DNA of 64,000 bases from Mesorhizobium erdmanii USDA 3471 (GTDB taxonomy: Bacteria > Pseudomonadota > Alphaproteobacteria > Rhizobiales > Rhizobiaceae): NCBI RefSeq assembly GCF_000472705.1, contig NZ_AXAE01000019.1, positions 1 to 64,000 of the forward strand, given 5' to 3'. How positions within the stretch are numbered: position 1 is the stretch's first letter; the number at the start of each line of letters is the position of its first letter. The notes below the pieces were generated by a model, which saw only the letters and a list, made by a program, of their open reading frames with translations, was not told where the DNA came from and searched no databases. The translations under genes were made by a program, and so were the position numbers. This document shows positions 44,453 to 54,461 of this stretch, in pieces.

Positions 44453-44453
<1 letters not shown>
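43722..44453 (+). CDS. Polar amino-acid ABC transporter permease 2 (HisM/ArtM type)
   Basis: The 243-residue permease has the EAA loop GQIEAAKAFGMSAFTRFRLV and FRGSPLLVQLYLIYFG. I chose the GTG at 43722, five bases after AGAGG; a GTG at 43716 lies inside that ribosome binding site. Its stop overlaps the GTG/ATG region of the ATPase gene. Confidence 0.92.
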
Positions 44454-45268
<815 letters not shown>

Positions 45269-45337
45269 TGCATCGGCGTCCACGAAGCCCGGGCGGAACC
45301 CCCTCGCGAAGAAGGCGACCTTCCGCGTAGCTACGCG

Positions 45338-45964
45338 CTAGATCAGCCCCGACATGTCGGAGAAGGCCATTGCCTTGCGCAGCAACTCGGCGAACCGCTC
45401 GCCGGCCAGCTCGCGCCGGCCGCTGTTGTCGATCGTGGTGACGCCGGGACCGGACAGCGTGACGTTGGCACTGCGCGCCAGCCGCGCCAGCACTTCGCCG
45501 CGCGACTCGCGGCCGCGCATCGCCAGCCGTTCGGCCAGCACGTCATGCGAGGCGGTGATCTCGACGACGGCCAGATTGGCATAGCGCTCGCGCAAGGAGG
45601 GGATGATCGCGCGCGATACGTTCGCCACGGCGACATGGCCATTGGCGACCGACCAGTCGACATCGGCGGGCAGGCCATAGCGCAGGCCGTGCGCTTCCCA
45701 GGAGATGGCGAAGGCGCCGTCGGCCTCGGCCTCGACGAAGGCGGCATCGGCCAGCGTGTCGTGATCCTCGCTCGCGGCATCGCTCGGCCTGGTGATGACG
45801 CGACGGACGAACTCCAGCCGGCTCTCGTCGGCGAACAGCGCCCGGGCGTAGCCGATCACCGTGTCCTTGCCGGCGCCGCTAGGCCCCACCACGGCGACAA
45901 AGACGCCATGGCGGATCGGAAATGTTTCGGCGGACAATTCACGCTCGATCAAGGCCGACACCAT
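45338..45964 (-). CDS. phnN: Ribose 1,5-bisphosphate phosphokinase
   Basis: The 208-residue kinase has Walker A VGPSGAGKDTVIG and the guanylate-kinase-like lid of PhnN (RRVITRPSDAASEDHDTL). It phosphorylates ribose 1,5-bisphosphate to PRPP, the last step of the C-P lyase pathway. Its ATG overlaps the phnM stop by one base (TGATG). No phnGHIJKL is present in the window, so this is a split phosphonate locus or a salvage unit. Confidence 0.92.
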   Translation of the reverse strand: MVSALIERELSAETFPIRHGVFVAVVGPSGAGKDTVIGYARALFADESRLEFVRRVITRPSDAASEDHDTLADAAFVEAEADGAFAISWEAHGLRYGLPADVDWSVANGHVAVANVSRAIIPSLRERYANLAVVEITASHDVLAERLAMRGRESRGEVLARLARSANVTLSGPGVTTIDNSGRRELAGERFAELLRKAMAFSDMSGLI

Positions 45965-47103
45965 CACGCGACCCGGCGCCCTTGCCGCCAGACCGTGCGC
46001 ACCACCGGCACATGGTCGTCGACCCGCACGCGCACCAGATCGGCGCGGCGGCCCTGCTCGATGATGCCGCGGTCGGTCAGGCCAACGGCTTCGGCCGGGT
46101 TCTTCGAAACCATGGCCACCGCTTGCGGCAGCGAAATGCCTTCGACCATATCGCCGAGGAAGAACGCGGACTGGATCAGGCTGAAGGGAATATAGTCCGA
46201 GGACAGTATGTCGAGAAGCCCGTCACTGGCCAGCGTGCGCGCCGAGACATTGCCCGAATGCGATGCGCCGCGCATGACATTGGGCGCGCCCATCAGCACG
46301 CCCATGCCCGCGGCCTTCGAAGCCCGCGCCGCTTCCTCGGTCGTCGGGAACTCGGCGACGCGCACGCCTTGTTCGATCGCCTCGTCGACATGGCCCGATG
46401 TGGCGTCGTCATGGCTGGCCAGCACGATGCCGCGCTCGTGGCAGGCGGCTGATATCACCGCGCGGTTCGGCGCCGAATTGCGCGCCGATTCCGCCATCCG
46501 CTTCTCGCAGAACAGTTTGAAGTCGCGGTCGGTCAGCTTCAGCTTGCGCTGGTAATAATAGGCATAGGTTTCGAGATTGACGAACTGGCGCTGGCCCGGC
46601 GCATGGTCCATCAGCGATGCCAGCTTGACCCGCTCGTCCGCGTCGAAATTGGCGAAGGCCTGCAGGCAGTCCGGCGCCGAAACCTCGCAGCGCAGATGCA
46701 GGAAGTGATCGGCACGCAGGCGATCCTGCCGGACACTGTCCTCGATCGCGTCGGCCAATTTGCGGATGTCGGCGGAAGTGAGGTCGGCGTCCTCGTCCAT
46801 GCCGACGCGCAAGGCGTCGAGCACGGTGGTGATGCCAGCGGTCGCGACCTGCGCGTCATGGGCAAGCACGGCGGCGATGGGGTTCCAGCGCACCTTCGGC
46901 CGTGGCGCATAGTGACCTTCCAGATGATCCGTATGCAGTTCGACCAAGCCGGGGATGACATAGTCGCCACCCATGTCCTCGCCAGTGCGGCTGCTGCCCG
47001 CATCGATGCCGGCGATGAAGCCGTCATGCAACACCAGCGACCCCTCGACGATCTCGTCGGCAAGCACGATGCGGGCGTTGGAAAGAACGGTCTCGGCGGT
47101 CAT
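45964..47103 (-). CDS. phnM: Alpha-D-ribose 1-methylphosphonate 5-triphosphate diphosphatase
   Basis: The 379-residue amidohydrolase shows VELHTDHLEGHYAPRP near the N-terminus (metal-binding His residues), an ETYAYYYQRKLKLTD region and LASHDDATSGH, all typical of PhnM. It removes diphosphate from the ribosyl-phosphonate intermediate. Length is normal. The 2H phosphoesterase gene upstream, 36 bp away, probably belongs to the same operon. Confidence 0.93.
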   Translation of the reverse strand: MTAETVLSNARIVLADEIVEGSLVLHDGFIAGIDAGSSRTGEDMGGDYVIPGLVELHTDHLEGHYAPRPKVRWNPIAAVLAHDAQVATAGITTVLDALRVGMDEDADLTSADIRKLADAIEDSVRQDRLRADHFLHLRCEVSAPDCLQAFANFDADERVKLASLMDHAPGQRQFVNLETYAYYYQRKLKLTDRDFKLFCEKRMAESARNSAPNRAVISAACHERGIVLASHDDATSGHVDEAIEQGVRVAEFPTTEEAARASKAAGMGVLMGAPNVMRGASHSGNVSARTLASDGLLDILSSDYIPFSLIQSAFFLGDMVEGISLPQAVAMVSKNPAEAVGLTDRGIIEQGRRADLVRVRVDDHVPVVRTVWRQGRRVA

Positions 47104-47139
47104 CTCAAGCAGTCCTTGGTTCTTCGGGCAGGGGTGTGG

Positions 47140-47847
47140 TCAGGCGATTTTTCTGGCCGGGCGGCGTCCCAGCGCGTGCTGAGAAAGCACCATGAACGGT
47201 GCGCCGGGTTCGGTTTCGACGAACAGTGTCAGCGCGTCCACCAGCACCGGCTGCCGCAGCATTTCGGCGAACAGGCTGTCGATTGCTGCGCGCAGACGAG
47301 GGCTTTCCTGTGGCCCGGCCCGGCCCGACAGCGTCATATGGAAGCGGAAGGTCTCGAAGACATAGGGGTAACCCCACTGGCAGAGGTTGCGGAACTCGGC
47401 CGGCTTCAGCGAATCCGGGCTGCGCCGTTCGATCTCGGCTTCGGTCAGTGGCGCGCGAAACCGGTCGAAATCGCGCACGACGTCATCGGCGAAGCGGTTG
47501 AGCGGCGGCAACGGTCCCTCCGCCACCAGCGCGAAGAAGCTGTCGATCTGGCTGACGACGAGGCGCGGAATCGTCACCACCGGCGTCGCCTCGGCAAAAT
47601 GGTCGAGTGCGGAGCGCAGCGAGGTCTCCGTCTCGTTGGCAGCGAGGCGGAAGGGGGCCTTCAGCGTCGCATGGAAGCCATAGCGGCGCGCCGAAGCGGT
47701 GTGGAACGCGACTTCCGCCGGCGACAGGTCGGCCACGGCCTCGACCGGCTTTGTCGGCGCGCCGAACGGGTCGCGGCCTAGCCAGTTGGCGGCGATCCGC
47801 GCCAGCGGTTCATCCTGCCTTGGGGTGAAATAGATGGCGTAGCGCAT
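47140..47847 (-). CDS. 2H phosphoesterase-like protein (DUF1045), phosphonate-linked
   Basis: The 235-residue protein starts MRYAIYFTPRQDEPLARIAA and contains the two H-x-T motifs of the 2H superfamily, HATLKAPF (about residue 55) and HMTLSGRA (about 170). It matches DUF1045, a family often found beside phnM/phnN. It may hydrolyse a cyclic ribosyl phosphate made by C-P lyase, but I know of no direct assignment for this protein. Start at the ATG at 47847. Confidence 0.82.
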   Translation of the reverse strand: MRYAIYFTPRQDEPLARIAANWLGRDPFGAPTKPVEAVADLSPAEVAFHTASARRYGFHATLKAPFRLAANETETSLRSALDHFAEATPVVTIPRLVVSQIDSFFALVAEGPLPPLNRFADDVVRDFDRFRAPLTEAEIERRSPDSLKPAEFRNLCQWGYPYVFETFRFHMTLSGRAGPQESPRLRAAIDSLFAEMLRQPVLVDALTLFVETEPGAPFMVLSQHALGRRPARKIA

Positions 47848-47860
47848 GGGGAAGTCCTCG

Positions 47861-47946
47861 TTAAAGCGCGCCGCGGCGCGCTTTAAGTCTTCATTTTGTG
47901 CATGTCGTTGTCCCAAAACCGCTGCAGACTTTTGGGCGACATGCAC
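47861..47946. repeat. Dispersed rhizobial palindromic repeat, copy A
   Basis: A perfect 26-bp palindrome at 47861-47886 (arms TTAAAGCGCGCC) is followed by a second dyad at 47900-47944, GCATGTCG ... CCCAAAA ... TTTTGGG ... CGACATGC. The second part recurs at 55515-55559 in the same orientation. It is intergenic and resembles mobile mini-palindromes of Rhizobiales. Confidence 0.7.
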
Positions 47947-48086
47947 TAAGCTCCGCTGCCATAGGTGATTTCCATGACGGATTGACGAAGCTTTGACGGG
48001 TTTTCGATGGCAAATCGACCCCGTCGGTCCTTAGCCGACGATTTTTCCCAGCTGGACCAACAAATTCAGCCCGAATCCCGGAACGG

Positions 48087-48899
48087 TCAGGCCTTCATCA
48101 ACCATTCGTGCTCGCGCGCATTGTGGAATTTCCACGTCCGCTTCGGCCCGGCCATGACATTGAGATAATAGAGGTCATAGCCGTGGCAGGCGGCGCAGGG
48201 GTGATAGCCCTTGGGCACCAGCACGACATCGCCATCCTCGATCGCCATGGCTTCGTCGAGCGCGCGATGTCCATTTTTGTCGGCGTCGGTGTAGACGCGC
48301 TGGAAGGCAAAGCCCTGCGGCGGGTTCAGGCGATGGTAATAGGTCTCCTCGAGATAGGATTCGGCAGGCAGATTGTCCTGGTCATGCTTGTGCGGCGGAT
48401 AACTCGATGTGTGGCCGCCCGGCGTGATGACCTCGACCACCAGCAGCGAGTCGGCCGGCTTGCCTTCCGGCAGGATGTTGGTGACATAGCGCGTGTTGGT
48501 GCCCTTGCCGCGCACTTCCTGGCCAAGATCGTCGGGGCCGATCACCCGAACCGGCAGCCCGCCGCCAAGACCGGGCGCCGAGCAGACGGCCAGTTCCAGT
48601 TCGGTATCAGCCGTCACCGACCAGTCCGATCCCTCGGGCACATAGACCGACCATGGCTTGCCCTCGAAGGGCGACATGCGTTCGCCGAGCAGGCCAAGAT
48701 CTTCGCCGCCTGCCTTTCCCTTGCCCTTGCCGGTGACGAATACGAGACAGACCTCGCGATCCCCGGTCTTGCCGGATGCCGTCTCGCCGGGCTTCAGCCG
48801 GTGCAGGTCGAAACCGACATAGGTCCAGCCAGCGCTTTTCGGCGTGACGTGGGCAACGCGGCCACGGCCCTTGTCGGCTTTGACGAGCAGTTTCGACAT
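48087..48899 (-). CDS. iolB: 5-deoxy-glucuronate isomerase
   Basis: The 270-residue protein is a KduI/IolB cupin. Features are SSYPPHKHDQDN (metal-binding His), ESYLEETYYHRLNPPQGFAF and a C-terminal YYLNVMAGPKRTWKF. It converts 5-deoxy-D-glucuronate into 5-dehydro-2-deoxy-D-gluconate in inositol breakdown. It is separated from iolE by a repeat element and a small membrane-protein gene, so it may need its own promoter. Confidence 0.95.
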   Translation of the reverse strand: MSKLLVKADKGRGRVAHVTPKSAGWTYVGFDLHRLKPGETASGKTGDREVCLVFVTGKGKGKAGGEDLGLLGERMSPFEGKPWSVYVPEGSDWSVTADTELELAVCSAPGLGGGLPVRVIGPDDLGQEVRGKGTNTRYVTNILPEGKPADSLLVVEVITPGGHTSSYPPHKHDQDNLPAESYLEETYYHRLNPPQGFAFQRVYTDADKNGHRALDEAMAIEDGDVVLVPKGYHPCAACHGYDLYYLNVMAGPKRTWKFHNAREHEWLMKA

Positions 48900-49000
48900 T
48901 TTTGTCTCTCCTATCGCGTTCGTATTGGCGGGCGGCCGCCAATCGCGCCATTTGCCTGAAGTCGCAGACCCCTCGAGATCGGCCGAAGCACCGACCCCTT

Positions 49001-49181
49001 CGTCATCCTAGGGCGAAGCAGGAGCGAAGCTCCGTCGCGAAGACCCTAGGATCCATTCCGTGACTTCAATCGAAGGCGCAGCGGCACAAAATTCTGCACC
49101 GTAGCGGCGCTCATGGGGCGCGGCATGGATCCTCGGGTCTGCGCCGCGTCGCTGCGCTCCTTGCTCCGCCCTAGGATGACG
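49001..49181. repeat. Large imperfect palindromic intergenic element
   Basis: The left arm (49001-49025, CGTCATCCTAGGGCGAAGCA) and the right arm (49155-49181, TGCTCCGCCCTAGGATGACG near the end) are inverted copies. Inner arms also pair around CCTAGGATCCAT and ATGGATCCTCGG. It separates iolB from the next gene. It resembles REP/BIME-type rhizobial elements. No ORF in it is convincing. Confidence 0.7.
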
Positions 49182-49258
49182 AAGCGAGAGGCGTTTCGGC
49201 CCAATCGCCAACCTTTGTAATCCGCTACGCAGTCTCCGATCCACAGGATCGTCTCCAA

Positions 49259-49507
49259 TCATTCCTTTGGTTCAGGGTCAGCCTTGGGTTCGCCGCTGTT
49301 CGTCTCGTCAGGCGTCGCCTCGTTCTGCTCGGCGGGCTTGTAGAGGTAGAAGAACTGCCACACAGCATATCCGGCGAAGCCGAGCGCGATGACACCCCAG
49401 AACGGGGTGCCGGTGGCGAACTCGATCCCCGACCAGATCACGCAGACGGCGACAACGGTCACCCGCCGCCACAGCGGCCGGAAGAAGGGGTGCTCATAGT
49501 CTTTCAT
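49259..49507 (-). CDS. Small two-helix membrane protein with acidic tail
   Basis: The 82-residue protein has two hydrophobic segments (VTVVAVCVIWSGIEFATG and FWGVIALGFAGYAVWQFFYL) and an acidic, Pro/Glu-rich tail. It lies downstream of iolE on the same strand. I do not recognise a function; similar small proteins are common near rhizobial catabolic operons. Confidence 0.65.
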   Translation of the reverse strand: MKDYEHPFFRPLWRRVTVVAVCVIWSGIEFATGTPFWGVIALGFAGYAVWQFFYLYKPAEQNEATPDETNSGEPKADPEPKE

Positions 49508-49570
49508 CGCGCCATCCGGGTTCAGCAGACCTGACTTCAGATAGACCGCGCGTGGCGGCGAATCCAGCCT

Positions 49571-50488
49571 TCAGGCATTCGGGAAGCCCTGCGTCTCCAC
49601 CGTGTAACCGGCAGCCGTCATCACCCGCATCAATTCCTTGTGGCCAACCTGCGCCATCTTCAGCGGCGGGTTCTTCTTCGGGTCCTGCTCGGCCTCGACC
49701 ACGAACCAGCCCTCATAGCCATGGTCGGCGAAGCGCTGCACGATGGCGCCGAAATCCAGCGAGCCGTCGCCCGGCACGGTGAAGGCGCCGAGCGCCACGG
49801 CGTCAAGGAAGGACTGTTTCGTGCGATCGAGCTTGTCGACCACAGCCATGCGGACATCCTTCACATGGACATGGCTGATGCGCTTGTGGTGATTGTCGAT
49901 GGCGCGCAGCACGTCGCCACCGGCAAAGGCGAGATGCCCGGCATCGAGCAGCAGCGGGATGCCCTCCCCGGAATGGCGCATGAAGGCATCGAGTTCCGGC
50001 TCGGTCTCGACTACCGCCGCCATATGGTGATGGTAGGAAAGCGGCATGCCTTGCTCGGCGCACCATTCGCCGAACTCGGTCAGGCGCCGGCCATAGGCCT
50101 TCATCTCGTCGCTGGACAGTTTCGGCTTGGTGGCCAGCGGCTTCGAACGATCGCCCTGGATCGAGCGGCCGACTTCGCCATAGACGATGCAAGGCGCGTT
50201 CACCGCCTTGAACAGGTCGATCATCGGCTGGATGCGATCCTTGTTCTTGCTCATCTCCTCATCGACCAGGGTGCCCGAGAACCAGCCGCCGCACAGCGTC
50301 ACGTCGACGGCCTTGAGAATCGGCAGCATGACGGCGGGATCGTTGGGGAAACGCCGGCCCATCTCCATGCCGGTGAAGCCGGCCGAACGCGACTGGCGCA
50401 GGCACTCCTCCAGCGACACGTCATCGCTCAGTTCTGCAAGATCGTCGTTCCACCATGCGATGGGGGACATGCCCAGTTTGGCTTTCAA
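49571..50488 (-). CDS. iolE: Myo-inosose-2 dehydratase
   Basis: The 305-residue TIM-barrel enzyme has KLGMSPIAWWNDDLAELSDD, MEMGRRFPND, YHHHMAAVVETEPELDAFM and LLLDAGHLAFAGGD, all typical of IolE. It dehydrates 2-keto-myo-inositol to 3D-trihydroxycyclohexane-1,2-dione. Start is a TTG at 50488 with GGAG eight bases upstream; this gives the family's usual N-terminus MKAKLGMSP. Confidence 0.95.
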   Translation of the reverse strand: MKAKLGMSPIAWWNDDLAELSDDVSLEECLRQSRSAGFTGMEMGRRFPNDPAVMLPILKAVDVTLCGGWFSGTLVDEEMSKNKDRIQPMIDLFKAVNAPCIVYGEVGRSIQGDRSKPLATKPKLSSDEMKAYGRRLTEFGEWCAEQGMPLSYHHHMAAVVETEPELDAFMRHSGEGIPLLLDAGHLAFAGGDVLRAIDNHHKRISHVHVKDVRMAVVDKLDRTKQSFLDAVALGAFTVPGDGSLDFGAIVQRFADHGYEGWFVVEAEQDPKKNPPLKMAQVGHKELMRVMTAAGYTVETQGFPNA

Positions 50489-50559
50489 GTCGTCACTCCA
50501 GTTTCGTGTTTACCCTCCCCCTGGGGGGTCCTAAGCGAGAGGGCAGCGCCGACTTAGCA

Positions 50560-52410
50560 TCAATCGCCAACGCTCTGCATCTGACGCTTCTCGTCATAGG
50601 CCTTGCGCGCCGCGTTGACCTGCGGCCGCGCAGAGACTTCCGGCACCGCCACATCCCACCAATGGCCGCCGGCATCGGTGGAGACCAGCGGGTCGGTGTC
50701 GATGACCAGCACGGTTGTACGGTCGTTCGGCTTCGCCTTCTGCAGCGCGCTTTCCAGCCCGGCGATCGACGGCACTTTCTCGGCGATCGCGCCCATGCTC
50801 GCCGCATGCGCCGCGAAGTCGATGTCGGGCAGGATCTCGTGGCGCGCGTCCTTCAGGAGATTGTTGAAGTTGGCGCCGCCGGTCGCCATCTGCAGCCGGT
50901 TGATGCAACCATAGCCACGGTTGTCGAGCAGCACGATGGTCAGCTTCAAACCGAGCATCACCGAGGTGGCGATTTCGGAGTTCATCATCAGATAGGAGCC
51001 ATCACCGATCATCACGACGACCTCCTGGTCTGGTTTGGCCATCTTGGCGCCGAGCCCGCCTGCAATCTCGTAACCCATGGTCGAGAAGCCGTATTCGCCA
51101 TGGTACGAACCGGGCGCGCCCGCCTGCCAGAGCTTGTGCAGTTCGCCCGGCAGGCCGCCGGAGGCATTCAGCAGCGTCACACTGGCGCCCATCGCCCGCT
51201 GCACCGCGCCGATCACCTGCGCGTCGGACGGGAACGCCGCATTGGTCGAGGCCGTCACTTTGGCCGCCTCGGCCTGCCATTCTTTCTTGCCCTTGGCGGC
51301 ATTGTCGGTCCAGGCGCCAGGCGCCTTCCAGCCTTTCAGCGCGACACCGAGTTCTGCCAGGCCCTCGGCCGCATCGGCGACCAGCGGCAGCGCCCGGTGC
51401 TTGCCGGCATCGAAGGGCTGCACGTTCAAGCCGACGATGGTCTTGCCGGAATTCTTGAACAGCCCCCACGAGCCGGTGGTGAAATCCTGCAAGCGCGTGC
51501 CGATGGCAAGCACGACATCGGCTTCCTCGGCCAGCCGGTTGGCGGCCGAAGTGCCGGTGACGCCGACCGCCGCCATGTTGAGCGAATGATCGTCCGGAAG
51601 CGAGGATTTGCCGCCTTGCGTCTCGCAGACCGGAATTCCGGCGCCTTCGACGAATTTCGCCAGCTCAGCGGAAGCCTGCGAATAGAGAACGCCGCCGCCT
51701 GCGATGATCAGCGGCTTCTTCGCGCCCTTCAGCGCTGCGGCAGCCGCGGCAAGCTCTTGGCGGTCCGGGCGCGGCCGGCGCTGGCGCCAGGCCCGCTCGG
51801 CGAAAAAGCTCTCGGGATAATCATAGGCCTCGGCCTGCACATCCTGGCAGAGCGACAGCGTCACCGGGCCGCAATCGGCCGGATCGGTCAGCACCTGCAT
51901 GGCGCGGTTGAGCGCCGGGATGATCTGCTCCGGCCGCGTGATGCGGTCGAAGTAGCGCGACACCGGGCGGAAGCAGTCGTTGACCGTCGCCGTGCCGTCG
52001 GAAAAGTCCTCGGCCTGCTGCAAAACCGGATCCGGGATGCGGTTGGCAAAGACATCGCCCGGTAAAAACAGCACCGGCAAGCGGTTGACATGCGCGAGTG
52101 CGGCGGCCGTCACCATGTTGAGCGCGCCGGGGCCGATCGAAGAGGTCGCGGCCATGAAGCGGCGGCGGAAATTGGCCTTGGCGTAGGCGATCGCCGCATG
52201 CGCCATCGCCTGCTCGTTGTGGGCACGGAAGGTCGGCAATTCGTCGCGCACCTGGTAGAGCGCCTCGCCGATGCCGGCGACGTTGCCATGGCCGAAGATC
52301 GCCCAGACGCCGCCAAAGATCGGGACTTTCTTACCGTGGATCTCGGTCATCTGGCGGCTGAGGAAGCGGGTCAGCGCCTGCGCCATAGTCAGGCGGATTG
52401 TCTTGCTCAT
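50560..52410 (-). CDS. iolD: 3D-(3,5/4)-trihydroxycyclohexane-1,2-dione hydrolase
   Basis: The 616-residue TPP enzyme has the acetolactate-synthase-like three-domain fold: GVWAIFGHGNVAGIGEAL, RRRFMAATSSIGPGALNMVT, and the TPP-binding VVMIGDGSYLMMNSEIATS. It opens the ring to give 5-deoxy-glucuronate. Order iolC-iolD-iolE with short gaps indicates one operon. GGAGGAA precedes the ATG at 52410. Confidence 0.95.
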   Translation of the reverse strand: MSKTIRLTMAQALTRFLSRQMTEIHGKKVPIFGGVWAIFGHGNVAGIGEALYQVRDELPTFRAHNEQAMAHAAIAYAKANFRRRFMAATSSIGPGALNMVTAAALAHVNRLPVLFLPGDVFANRIPDPVLQQAEDFSDGTATVNDCFRPVSRYFDRITRPEQIIPALNRAMQVLTDPADCGPVTLSLCQDVQAEAYDYPESFFAERAWRQRRPRPDRQELAAAAAALKGAKKPLIIAGGGVLYSQASAELAKFVEGAGIPVCETQGGKSSLPDDHSLNMAAVGVTGTSAANRLAEEADVVLAIGTRLQDFTTGSWGLFKNSGKTIVGLNVQPFDAGKHRALPLVADAAEGLAELGVALKGWKAPGAWTDNAAKGKKEWQAEAAKVTASTNAAFPSDAQVIGAVQRAMGASVTLLNASGGLPGELHKLWQAGAPGSYHGEYGFSTMGYEIAGGLGAKMAKPDQEVVVMIGDGSYLMMNSEIATSVMLGLKLTIVLLDNRGYGCINRLQMATGGANFNNLLKDARHEILPDIDFAAHAASMGAIAEKVPSIAGLESALQKAKPNDRTTVLVIDTDPLVSTDAGGHWWDVAVPEVSARPQVNAARKAYDEKRQMQSVGD

Positions 52411-52445
52411 GATAGGTTCCTCCGCAGTCCTTTTGCCGCGCCTTC

Positions 52446-54380
52446 TTATGCTGCTTTACGGCCACGCGCGGCAAGCCACGCTTCGGTCAGCTGTTCGAAC
52501 CGTGACGCCATGTCGGCGACGGCTTCGTCATCCGACATCCTGCCGGCCAGCCATTGTTCGGCCGCATGGACGAAGATGGTGCGGCCGACGGCAAAGCCCT
52601 TGACGATCGGCGCCTTGGCGGTGGCGGCGAAGGCGGCCTCCAGCTCGTCCTGTGGCGCTTCCAACCCGAGTAGTACGACGCCCCGGCACCAGGGATCGTG
52701 CTTCAGGATGACGGCTTCGATCTTGGCCCATGCGCCGGCCGACGCCTGCGGCTCGAGTTTCCACCAGTCCGGCTTGATGCCGAGCGCATAAAGCTCTTCC
52801 AGCGCGCGCGGAATGGTCGTGTCGTCGAGCCTGCCGTTCTTGCCGGCGATGATTTCGACGAGAAGTTCCCGGCCGACCTTGCGCGCCGCCTCGAATAGCG
52901 AACGCAGCTTCTGCTGCTGCTCTTCCTTGAGATCAGCCGGATCGTCGGGATGGTAGAAGCACAGGCATTTGATGCAGTGGTCGACGGGCCATTCGACGAG
53001 CTGCGAGCCGATGTCCTGCGAGAATTCGAAGCGCAGCGGCCTCGATCCCGGCAGCTCCACCGGTCGTCCAAGCCAGGCGAACGAATGCCTGGCGAATTCG
53101 AACATCGCCTCACGTCCATGTTTCTCGTCGATCAGCATGCCGTAGCCGTCGCGGCCAGCGGCGACCTTCGCGGCGGCCTTGACCGCCAGCACCTTGAAAT
53201 CGCGGATGCGCGCCGGATCGGCGCCGGCTTTCGCCGCCACATCCTCGAGCTGCACGCGATGGTCGCAGGCGAGCGCCATCAGCGAAGGAATGTCGCGCCG
53301 GCGGGTGGTCGCCCAATGGATGTGGTTGATCGCCTCATCCTTGCGCAGTGCCCGATGCTTGCTGCCGTTCCTGAGGAAGAAGCGCAGCTCCTCGAAGGTC
53401 GGATATTCCGGCGCGCACAGCAGCCGCGACACCGCGAAGGCGCCGCAGGCATTGGCCCAGGTCGCCGCCGTCGCGTGGTCTTCGCCGCCCAGCCAGCCGC
53501 GCAGGAAGCCCGACATGAAGGCGTCGCCGGCGCCCAGCACATTGTAGATCTCGATCGGAAAACCCTTGCCGACGACACCGTCCTCGAGATCGTCGCTGAT
53601 TGGCCCGTCGTAGACGATGCAGCCCATGGCGCCGCGCTTCAAGACGATGGTGGCCGGCGACAGCGCGCGGATTGTCTTCAGCGCGCTCAGGCAATCATCG
53701 GCGCCCGAGGCGATCATGATCTCTTCTTCGGTGCCGACGATGAGATCGCAATCGGGCAGCACCGTCTTCAACTGGGCCGAAACCCGGTCGGATTTGACAT
53801 AGCGCTCGAAGCCTTCGGCATGGCCGGCGAGGCCCCACAAATTGGGCCGGTAGTCGATGTCGAAGACCACCTTGCCGCCCTTGGCCTTCATGATGCGGAT
53901 TGCCTTGCGCTGCGCGGCGTCGCTATTGGACCGCGAAAAATGCGTGCCGGTGACGACGATCGAGCGGGCCGAGGCGATGAAGGCCTCGTCGATATCCTCC
54001 GGCGCCAGCGCCATGTCGGCGCAGTCGCTGCGGTAGAAGATCATCGGCGAAACGCCTTCGCTCTCGACCGACAGCAGCACCAGTGCCGTCAATCGTTCCT
54101 TGTCTGTCTTCAGCCCGTCGGTGTTGACGCCTTCGCGCTTGAGCTGTTCGCGGATGAAGCGGCCCATTTGCTCGTCGCCGACGCGCGTCAGCAGCGCCGA
54201 GCGCAGGCCGAGCCTGGCCGTGCCGACCGAAATGTTGGCCGGGCAGCCACCGACCGACTTGGCGAAGGAGGTGATGTCCTCGAGCCGCGAGCCGATCTGC
54301 TGGCCATAAAGGTCGACGGAAGCGCGACCGATGGTGATGACGTCGAGCGGCGCCTGTCTGGAATCCACGGCTTCGCTCAT
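52446..54380 (-). CDS. iolC: 5-dehydro-2-deoxygluconokinase fused to a DUF2090 domain
   Basis: The 644-residue protein has an N-terminal PfkB kinase (about residues 1-325: DVITIGRASVDLYGQQIG, GCPANISVGTARLG, GAGDAFMSGFLRGW). The C-terminal DUF2090 domain (about 335-640) starts with SLMALACDHRVQLEDV. The kinase makes 6-phospho-5-dehydro-2-deoxy-D-gluconate. DUF2090 is an aldolase-like domain that may cleave that product, replacing a separate iolJ. The fusion is widespread in proteobacteria. It is the first gene of the iolCDE operon. Confidence 0.93.
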   Translation of the reverse strand: MSEAVDSRQAPLDVITIGRASVDLYGQQIGSRLEDITSFAKSVGGCPANISVGTARLGLRSALLTRVGDEQMGRFIREQLKREGVNTDGLKTDKERLTALVLLSVESEGVSPMIFYRSDCADMALAPEDIDEAFIASARSIVVTGTHFSRSNSDAAQRKAIRIMKAKGGKVVFDIDYRPNLWGLAGHAEGFERYVKSDRVSAQLKTVLPDCDLIVGTEEEIMIASGADDCLSALKTIRALSPATIVLKRGAMGCIVYDGPISDDLEDGVVGKGFPIEIYNVLGAGDAFMSGFLRGWLGGEDHATAATWANACGAFAVSRLLCAPEYPTFEELRFFLRNGSKHRALRKDEAINHIHWATTRRRDIPSLMALACDHRVQLEDVAAKAGADPARIRDFKVLAVKAAAKVAAGRDGYGMLIDEKHGREAMFEFARHSFAWLGRPVELPGSRPLRFEFSQDIGSQLVEWPVDHCIKCLCFYHPDDPADLKEEQQQKLRSLFEAARKVGRELLVEIIAGKNGRLDDTTIPRALEELYALGIKPDWWKLEPQASAGAWAKIEAVILKHDPWCRGVVLLGLEAPQDELEAAFAATAKAPIVKGFAVGRTIFVHAAEQWLAGRMSDDEAVADMASRFEQLTEAWLAARGRKAA

Positions 54381-54461
54381 TGGAACCTCCCGTCAGTCTT
54401 GTTGTCAGGAACAACATTGTTTGGGTAACACGCGCGAGCGGCAGCGTGATGCCGGCAATAT

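Noticed and set aside
48022..48045. A terminator (CGTCGG / CCGACG followed by ATTTTT) near iolB
   Set aside because: Its T-run is on the plus strand, but the genes on both sides are on the minus strand, so the orientation does not fit.
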